A stretch of DNA of 64,000 bases from Macrothele yani (lineage: Eukaryota; Arthropoda; Arachnida; Araneae; Macrothelidae), in assembly GCA_039090855.1 (NCBI GenBank), contig CM077011.1:21515001-21579000 (forward strand). Direction: 5' to 3'. Of the stretch, positions 56,115 through 64,000 are shown piece by piece. The notes beneath the pieces are model-generated. The model was not told where the DNA came from and did not search any database. It saw only the letters and a program-made list of their open reading frames with translations. Each line of letters opens with the position of its first letter. Position 1 is the stretch's first letter. The position numbers and the translations under genes were made by a program.

Positions 56115-59100
56115 TCTTCAGATGGGAAAGGCAGATGATTAAAGGAAGTCTGATAACCCTAATTGAAATGGCCAGCCGAATGGGCAGAGCATTGCCGAGA
56201 CTGCAAGATGTTGGGTTATGAAAGGTAGCCGTTTAAAGAAGCGGACAGACGAGGGGAAGACTTCCATTTTCCTGCGAGGTGTGGACAGAGAACGGTTCAT
56301 CGGTGCTAGATATGTGCGAAAGATATCTCCTATGGTACGAGCCATCAAAAGGTATGCTTTGGCGCAACTCACCAATAATAAGAATACTGGTGACGGGATT
56401 AATACGTCACAACACACAGTACATGGAACTCTTCTGGAAATGGGACTGCGTGGCCGCAAGTGGCTCCGAGTGTCCACGACAAACTCGATTCACCATCGAA
56501 CGCGCCTACAATGAGTGCCCAAATATCAAAGATGGCCTTCAAGAGATTGTAGAACATTATCTGGTCTTATTAATATCCTTTCCTGTTGCACCGTGTGAAC
56601 GGCCGGGTACGTGTGCGCTGTTTACCTGCGGAATTGTTGTCACAGTACAGCACCGTGGGACGAAAACAAGCCAGCGGAGCAAGTGTAATGCTTTGGACAA
56701 TGTTCTTTTGGGAAACCCTGGGACCAATCATTCACTTGAAGGAAACTATGACGTCTACCATTTACCTAAACGTCATTGCCGACCAGGTACATCCTTTCAT
56801 GGCAAATATATTTCTTTCAAGTGGAATCTCCTCCGTTCAGGGTAATACGTTATGCCACATTGCCCGGTCTGTTCGAGAATGGTTCGAGAAGCATGAGCAA
56901 GATTTCCAAGTATATCCATGCCCCATTGCCCGGTCTGTTAGAGAATTATTCGCTGAGAATGAGAAAGATTCCCAGGTATTCCCATGCCACACTGCTCAGT
57001 CTGTTCTAGAATGGTTAGCTCAGCATGTGAATGATTTTCAGGTATTTCCATGCCACACTGCTCGGTCTGTTCGAGAATGTTTCGCTGAGCATGAGAAACA
57101 TGTCCAGGTATTTCCATGCCACACTGCCCGTTCTGTTCGATAATGGTTAGCCGAACACGAGAAAGATTTCCATATATTTTCATTGCACACTACCCGGTCT
57201 GTTCGAAGATGGTTCGCCGAGCATCAGAAAGATTTCCAGGTATTTCCATGCCACATTGCTAGGTCTGTTCGAGAATGGTTAGCTGAGCATGAGAATGATT
57301 TCTAGGTATTTCTATGCCACACTGCTTGGTCTCTTCAAGAATGATTAGCTGAGCATGAGAAAGATTCCCAGGTATTTCCATGCCACACTGCTCAGTCTGT
57401 TCGAGAAAGGTTAGCTCAGCATGTGAATGATTTTCAGGTATTTCCATGCCACACTGCTCGGTCTGTTCGAGAATGTTTCGCTGAGCATGAGAAAGATGTC
57501 CAGGTATTTCCATGCCACACTGCCCGTTCTGTTCGATAATGGTTAGCCGAACACGAGAAAGATTTCCATATATTTTCATTGCACACTACCCGGTCTGTTC
57601 GAAGATGGTTCGCCGAGCATCAGAAAGATTTCCAGGTATTTCCATGCCACATTGCTAGGTCTGTTCGAGAATGGTTAGCTGAGCATGAGAATGATTTCTA
57701 GGTATTTCTATGCCACATTGCTTGGTCTCTTCAAGAATGATTAGCTGAGCATGAGAAAGATTCCCAGGTATTTCCATGCCACACTGCTCAGTCTGTTCGA
57801 GAAAGGTTAGCTCAGCATGTGAATGATTTTCAGGTATTTCCATGCCACACTGCTCGGTCTGTTCGAGAATGTTTCGCTGAGCATGAGAAACATGTCCAGG
57901 TATTTCCATGCCACACTGCCCGTTCTGTTCGATAATGGTTAGCCGAACACGAGAAAGATTTCCATATATTTTCATTGCACACTACCCGGTCTGTTCGAAG
58001 ATGGTTCGCCGAGCATCAGAAAGATTTCCAGGTATTTCCATGCCACATTGCTAGGTCTGTTCGAGAATGGTTAGCTGAGCATGAGAATGATTTCTAGGTA
58101 TTTCTATGCCACACTGCTTGGTCTCTTCAAGAATGATTAGCTGAGCACGAGAAAGATTTCCAGGTATTTCCATGCCACACTGCCCGGTCTGTTCGAGAAT
58201 GGTTCGAGAAGCATGAGCAAGATTTCCAAGTATATCCATGCCCCATTGCCCGGTCTGTTAGAGAATTATTCGCTGAGAATGAGAAAGATTCCCAGGTATT
58301 TCCATGCCACACTGCTCAGTCTGTTCTAGAATGGTTAGCTCAGCATGTGAATGATTTTCAGGTATTTCCATGCCACACTGCTCGGTCTGTTCGAGAATGG
58401 TTCGCTGAGCTTGAGAAAGATTTCCAGATATTTTCATTGCACACTGCCCGGTCTGTTCGAAGATGGTTCGCCGAGCATCAGAAAGATTTCCAGGTATTTC
58501 CATGCCACATTGCTAGGTCTGTTCGAGAATGGTTAGCTGAGCATGAGAATGATTTCTAGGTATTTCTATGCCACATTGCTTGGTCTCTTCAAGAATGATT
58601 AGCTGAGCATGAGAAAGATTCCCAGGTATTTCCATGCCACACTGCTCGGTCTGTTCGAGAATGTTTCGCTGAGCATGAGAAAGATGTCCAGGTATTTCCA
58701 TGCCACACTGCCCGTTCTGTTCGATAATGGTTAGCCGAACACGAGAAAGATTTCCATATATTTTCATTGCACACTACCCGGTCTGTTCGAAGATGGTTCG
58801 CCGAGCATCAGAAAGATTTCCAGGTATTTCCATGCCACATTGCTAGGTCTGTTCGAGAATGGTTAGCTGAGCATGAGAATGATTTCTAGGTATTTCTATG
58901 CCACACTGCTTGGTCTCTTCAAGAATGATTAGCTGAGCACGAGAAAGATTTCCAGGTATTTCCATGCCACACTGCCCGGTCTGTTCGAGAATGGTTCGAG
59001 AAGCATGAGCAAGATTTCCAAGTATATCCATGCCCCATTGCCCGGTCTGTTAGAGAATTATTCGCTGAGAATGAGAAAGATTCCCAGGTATTTCCATGCC

Positions 59101-60745
59101 ACACTGCTCAGTCTGTTCTAGAATGGTTAGCTCAGCATGTGAATGATTTTCAGGTATTTCCATGCCACACTGCTCGGTCTGTTCGAGAATGGTTCGCTGA
59201 GCTTGAGAAAGATTTCCAGATATTTTCATTGCACACTGCCCGGTCTGTTCGAAGATGGTTCGCCGAGCATCAGAAAGATTTCCAGGTATTTCCATGCCAC
59301 ATTGCTAGGTCTGTTCGAGAATGGTTAGCTGAGCATGAGAATGATTTCTAGGTATTTCTATGCCACACTGCTTGGTCTCTTCAAGAATGATTAGCTGAGC
59401 ACGAGAAAGATTTCCAGGTATTTCCATGCCACACTGCCCGGTCTGTTCGAGAATGGTTCGAGAAGCATGAGCAAGATTTCCAAGTATATCCATGCCCCAT
59501 TGCCCGGTCTGTTAGAGAATTATTCGCTGAGAATGAGAAAGATTCCCAGGTATTTCCATGCCACACTGCTCAGTCTGTTCTTCTAGAATGGTTAGCTCAG
59601 CATGTGAATGATTTTCAGGTATTTCCATGCCACACTGCTCGGTCTGTTCGAGAATGGTTCGCTGAGCTTGAGAAAGATTTCCAGATATTTTCATTGCACA
59701 CTGCCCGGTCTGTTCGAAGATGGTTCGCCGAGCATCAGAAAGATTTCCAGGTATTTCCATGCCACATTGCTAGGTCTGTTCGAGAATGGTTAGCTGAGCA
59801 TGAGAATGATTTCTAGGTATTTCTATGCCACACTGCTTGGTCTCTTCAAGAATGATTAGCTGAGCATGAGAAAGATTCCCAGGTATTTCCATGCCACACT
59901 GCTCAGTCTGTTCGAGAAAGGTTAGCTCAGCATGTGAATGATTTTCAGGTATTTCCATGCCACACTGCTCGGTCTGTTCGAGAATGTTTCGCTGAGCATG
60001 AGAAAGATGTCCAGGTATTTCCATGCCATACTGCCCGTTCTGTTCGATAATGGTTAGCCGAACACGAGAAAGATTTCCATATATTTTCATTGCACACTAC
60101 CCGGTCTGTTCGAAGATGGTTCGCCGAGCATCAGAAAGATTTCCAGGTATTTCCATGCCACATTGCTACGTCTGTTCGAGAATGGTTAGCTCAGCATGAG
60201 AAAGCTTTCCAGGTATTTCCATGCTACACTGCTCAGTCTGTTCAAGAATGGTTAGCTGAGCATGATAAGGATTTCTAGGTATTTCTAAGCCACACTGCTC
60301 GGTCTCTTCAAGAATGGTTAGCTGAGCATGAAAAAGATTTCCAGGTATTTCCATGCCACACTGTTCGGTCTGTTCGAGAATGGTTCGCCGAGCATGAGAA
60401 AGATTTCCAGTTATTTCCATGCCCCACTGCCCGGTCTGTTCGAGAATAGTTAGCTGAGCATGAGAAAGATTTCCATTTATTTTCCTGGCCTCCAATTTCC
60501 CCAGATACCAATCGAATAAAGCATAAGTGGGTTGTGTTGCTACAGCAAATCCGATATGCAGCGGATCAACCATGTAGCTTATGAGAGTTAAGGGATCTGC
60601 TGGTGATATGTTAGTACCAGATACAACAAGACGCCTATTTGGAAATCATGCAGCGTCAAAGCCTCTCGAGGTAAGAGCAGTTTCGGCAGCACGTGGAGAA
60701 AGAACATTATATTGGGCAGGGGGTTATAACGTTTTTAGTTTTTCT
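56115..60745 (+). pseudogene. Tc1-like transposase gene split by a 66-bp (22-residue) in-frame array
   Basis: The start MGKAD is at 56121. NTSQHTVHGTLLEMGLRGRK near 56400-56455 is the end of the DNA-binding part. In the next frame LLHRVNGRVRVRC (56580-56625) follows catalytic block 1, whose Asp and Glu codons are TAT and TAA at 56568-56573. Next come SVMLW, LGPIIHLKETMTSTIYLNVI and SVQGNTLCHIARSVREWF, catalytic block 2 with Asp to Gly. About 55 repeats follow, and then, still in the same frame, FSWPPISPDTNRIKHKW at 60480-60530 (block 3, Glu to Lys). The C-terminus LEVRAVSAARGERTLYW is at about 60660-60720. All three catalytic residues are lost. Confidence 0.87.
56850..60480 (+). repeat. 66-bp tandem array, about 55 units, derived from transposase codons
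   Basis: The unit translates as CHTARSVREWFAEHEKDFQV plus FP, 22 residues. It corresponds to the stretch that lies once between the second and third catalytic residues of Tc1 proteins. Frame is kept from end to end because the only length change seen is a 3-bp insertion near 59581. Stop codons within certain unit variants (TTCTAG, CGATAA, AGTTAG) interrupt it. The array has higher-order structure: a block returns after 396 bp (57259/57655 region), 792 bp (58051/58843) and 462 bp (58843/59305). Confidence 0.92.
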
Positions 60746-63290
60746 CCGTATATCCCGGAACACAACTTCGGATGTTTAATCCATTTTCTCCTATCCATAC
60801 CTCTTTGCGAGTGCAATTACCTAAATTTTAGATGGTGAGGCCTTGTTATTATTTAGACAGTTTAAAAGTATCTGTTATAAAAATGAACACCGAATTCACA
60901 CCCTATCTGAGATTCGAAACCAGGTTCAGCAACAAGACGAGAGAGACAATTCTACCATTTTATATTCAGAGCTAGTAGCAAGGCTAGTGCAACTCATGTT
61001 TAATAATAAGTAGGAACTATGCACCAATTATACTCAAAATAGTATAACTATGCTAATAATCCGAAATCTCTTGGCTTAGAATAGAAATAAAACTTTCCAA
61101 GCTTTCGCACAACATCCAGATAGCTTTTTCAAGGAAGGTAGACAGCTAATTGCAAACTTGATAACAGAACGTTTCAACAATGTAAACGCGGTGACTTGAC
61201 TAGACAATAAATGAATAGGTGCAAACGTGATAATTTGAAGAAATTAGGTAACGTTGGTTGGGCACGCGGTACCATGGTAGAAAACGCAGCATTATTTGAA
61301 GAATTGATTCCAAATACGTGGCAGCTCCAGAGAGAGGCCATCATTGTAATCCTCGCAGCTGGTAAAGATTTTCAATGTTTCGCGAATGGCAGTAGATTTG
61401 GGTGTGGGGTATGAACCTAATTTCTTTACATCACTACATATAGGATCACCGGACTTGTACTTGACATCTTTTAACAGGGAAGTGGTAATTTTTATCCTTT
61501 TGTATCCCTTTTATGTTGGCATCAGATTCTAATTCCGAACGAACGTTTGGTCATTGCCATATGGTACAGCCTGGAGCCCTCCGGATATTGTAGTGGGATG
61601 GTATAAACATGCTGTTGCTGTTGTGTAACATGTTGTAGTGGGATGGCATTATGCAATTTAAAAGAGCACCAGTAGCAGCGGGAGTGAGTATTTGCCTCAG
61701 ATTTGAACAATTGGAAAAGGAAGTTGTAATTAAATGTCAAATGAATAGGGTATCTGCGATTTTTTTCAAACGTCCGAGAGTCAAACGATGAAAGGATATT
61801 TGGTGATGAAGCTTTTCCTATAAGGCTTATTTGTGATGAGAAAACAAAGAAAAATTTCCGCAGTTGAAACATGCACACAATCCGTCGAGAGTCATTAATA
61901 CAAAAATGCACGATACGATGAGAGGTGGAATTATCCAGCAGTGGGATCGCAAGTACTTACTTTAATCAAAGAGGCTGCATGACCTTGTCCTTTAGATTGA
62001 GTTCTTGCATAATGAAAAGACGTTCACGTTAGCTTGGCTAGGCAGGTAGCCATTATTCCGGTAATTTGAAACAGTGGGAAGTTGTTTTCTGTAATGACTG
62101 ATCAGATTTTACCTTGTTACAATTTACTGAGCGAGGCACGAGCTTCTGCAAGTGATTTCTTATTTACCAAACGGTTATTGGTGCGCCGGTTTACGTTGCA
62201 TAACCAAATGAAGAATTTGGAACAATTTTGTTTTGTGATTGATTTTCGTGGTTTACTATGCATTGATTTTCTGTTATGCTTTCTCTATCCTCATACGGGT
62301 AAAGGCATTAAAACCGTAATTTTAGAGTTGGTATTTGAACTCAAAAATTATACGCTTTTGCTACACTGGGATTGAAAATCATTAAGAGGAACGACCATAT
62401 AATAGCTCAGCCGAGACTTCCAACAATGGGAGATGAGCAGAGTTCAAAGGTAACAGATCTAGCTGATTTTTTGTATTTCTCTCTCTTTCTCAGACAATGA
62501 AATCATGGACAAAGTTTTAAAAAAAGCAAACGAAACATACGTGTCGTTCTTGACCTCATGATACAAGTAATCCTGTTTTTCTCGTGATTTTGCGAAGAAT
62601 AAAAGAAGCATCCTTGTTGTAACTCGAAGTGCAATGTTTGTAAGTTAAATAAACTAAACTTCGTGCATTAAGCAACCGTTGCTGCTCATTTGCCTTTCCA
62701 GAACAGCTTTAAACTCCTAGTTTGGGATAATATCACAAACATAGATTTGTGCTTCAGAACAGCTACCTAGGTTTAAATGATTGTTCATAGGAAAAGACTT
62801 AAATTTTCTTTCTAAATGACTAATTAGAAAATTGGATCAGGTAACAAATATTCAAGCTGGTGTCATATTCCACCGAGAAATACCAGGGTGATTAAGTGAC
62901 TTGTCGAATATAAACTGAAGAATGTGAGTAAGATTCAAAGGCCATTCCACACTTCACACATTTCAGCGATAATAACAAATTAGGCATTTCGTCCATAAAA
63001 ATCTGATGGCACCCAGTAAATCTCAAATATTCGATTGTGAAACCTATTAAAAGTATATCGCAAACAGGCTAAATGCTTTGAGAAGAAAACAAAATCTCGT
63101 TAAATCCGGATTCTTCAGATTGAATGACCCAAATTCAATCACAAACAAGAAAGATGACGCCGAATTTCCCGTTGAACATAATGTATCTTCGAATCATTTC
63201 CGCTAGTAAGAAAACATTTCTAATTTATTCATCGCCCATGGAACCCGATAAAAATTATCCGGATTCCTACAACCGATAAAAGAAATAGAA
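60746..63290. other. Unassigned AT-rich stretch
   Basis: Several short frames (61211-61414 plus, 61522-61911 minus, 62082-62375 plus) lack recognised motifs. The minus frame at 61522 may include a hydrophobic segment but I cannot support a gene. Confidence 0.4.
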
Positions 63291-63299
63291 GTACAAGAG

Positions 63300-63620
63300 T
63301 GCGCATATTTCATCCACCGTCACTCGGCGATTTCCCATCAAAGTGCCTTCAGCTGTTGTAATGGATTCTGGTATCCACTACTGTGTTCCTGACCCGATGG
63401 AGGAGGATTTCACAGAACTCACGCTGTTTCGGTACTTCTAGTCCATTCGAACACTTGCTATAGTGACAGACATACGTCACCGTACTTCATTAGACCAAAT
63501 AATTTCACTAGGTTTTACGCCTTCATGACTCAAAAACGGATGACAGAACGTTGCTCCTCTTTGGTGTATGCCTCAAGTGGGGCGGCGAACTTTACACTGC
63601 TACTGTGACGCAATCTTGTC
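63300..63620 (-). pseudogene. mariner transposase N-terminal fragment
   Basis: On the minus strand, with frame changes, EQRSVIRFLSHEGVKPSEI is followed by a decayed VFEW block and GQEHSSGYQNPL, which resemble the first helix-turn-helix and linker of one mariner group. ENRRVTVDE-like text closes it near 63320. No catalytic part or TIR was found. Confidence 0.55.
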
Positions 63621-64000
63621 AAACACCAAGCTTGTCTGCACTATGCTGCCACGTGTAAGAAATATTTTAATCATTGGTAACAATATAGCCAAGTTACAGG
63701 AAAATGACGCTGCATTTTGAATTTTTTATCGCACTGTTGAGGTTCTCATTTCACTCCTGCTGTAAATTTTCTAAAAATGGGAAAACCGTTAGCTAATGGC
63801 TGTAAATATCAAGAAAAACTCTGAGGTTACGTGAGCGCCGACCAGATACCATCTCGCAGAAGTGCAGGGCGATGAATGAAACCACTCAGGACAAATGCTT
63901 ACCAGAGAGTACATACACCAATTAAGGAGACACATTTCTGGTGTGGATTATAAAAATTACGTTCAAGATTAAAGAAGCTCAGAGAGGCTTTGTGCATGCA

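Noticed and set aside
56850..60480. CRISPR-like array
   Set aside because: Repeats are contiguous without unique spacers, encode transposase residues, and lie in a eukaryotic context.
56938..60573. Many 60-135 residue minus-strand frames of the type MEIPGNLSHAQ...
   Set aside because: Antisense readings of the 66-bp array. The sense frame is the transposase-derived plus strand.
62082..62375. 97-residue plus-strand frame near the right end
   Set aside because: Leucine/phenylalanine-rich from AT-rich DNA, with no motif recognised.

Overview
The window looks like repeat-dense nuclear DNA from an arthropod. Transposase, LINE and SINE relics of the kinds common in spiders and other chelicerates fill it, but the species call is an inference. 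There are no operons, no bacterial-style genes, and no convincing single-copy host gene. Nearly everything recognisable is a transposable element (TE) or a repeat, set in AT-rich, mostly featureless sequence that resembles intergenic or intronic DNA.

Layout. 1-4.2 kb: a Tc3/IS630-like transposase relic, then a Tc1-like transposase gene whose middle has blown up into a 38-bp tandem array. A fold-back repeat and a small LTR element (TRIM) sit inside that gene. 5-8.3 kb: a mariner, a Tc1-like element with long terminal inverted repeats (TIRs) and an intact catalytic triad, and a LINE 3' end. 9.6-12.4 kb: transposase fragments, a 31-bp array split by a SINE, and an 851-bp TIR element split by another SINE. 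12.7-17.6 kb: Helitron 3' ends, a three-LTR TRIM, a second TRIM family and tRNA-headed repeats. 19.6-24.8 kb: a mariner relic, two hammerhead-like motifs and a Tc1 relic. 27.4-29.2 kb: a complete mariner and a SINE with perfect target duplications. 31.4-32.6 kb: a complete Tc1-like element with one long open frame. 33-37 kb: a THAP fragment, a 99-bp array and a chimeric SINE. 38.9-42.2 kb: a three-layer nest (TRIM inside Tc1 inside Tc1). 43.4-45.7 kb: more Tc1 and SINE copies. 46.9-51.8 kb: two non-autonomous hAT-like elements, a second fold-back, a solo LTR and inverted SINE-like repeats. 56.1-60.75 kb: a Tc1-like transposase gene split by about 55 copies of a 66-bp in-frame repeat. The last 3 kb hold one mariner fragment.

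Most interesting points. (1) Two unrelated Tc1-like transposase genes each carry a tandem array made from their own coding sequence, one beside catalytic motif 1 and one between catalytic motifs 2 and 3. (2) A family of 490-960 bp terminal-repeat elements has matched LTRs, a lysine-tRNA-type primer binding site, a purine tract and 4-bp target duplications. Every LTR contains a tRNA-like Pol III promoter, so it is an animal analogue in design of plant Cassandra elements, which carry 5S rRNA in the LTR. (3) Head-to-head SINE-like fold-backs occur at two loci with the same architecture and with flanking duplications. Novelty of all three is not checkable here.

Method limits: everything was read by eye from the sequence and translations. 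Family names rest on remembered motifs, and boundaries without a stated target duplication are approximate.
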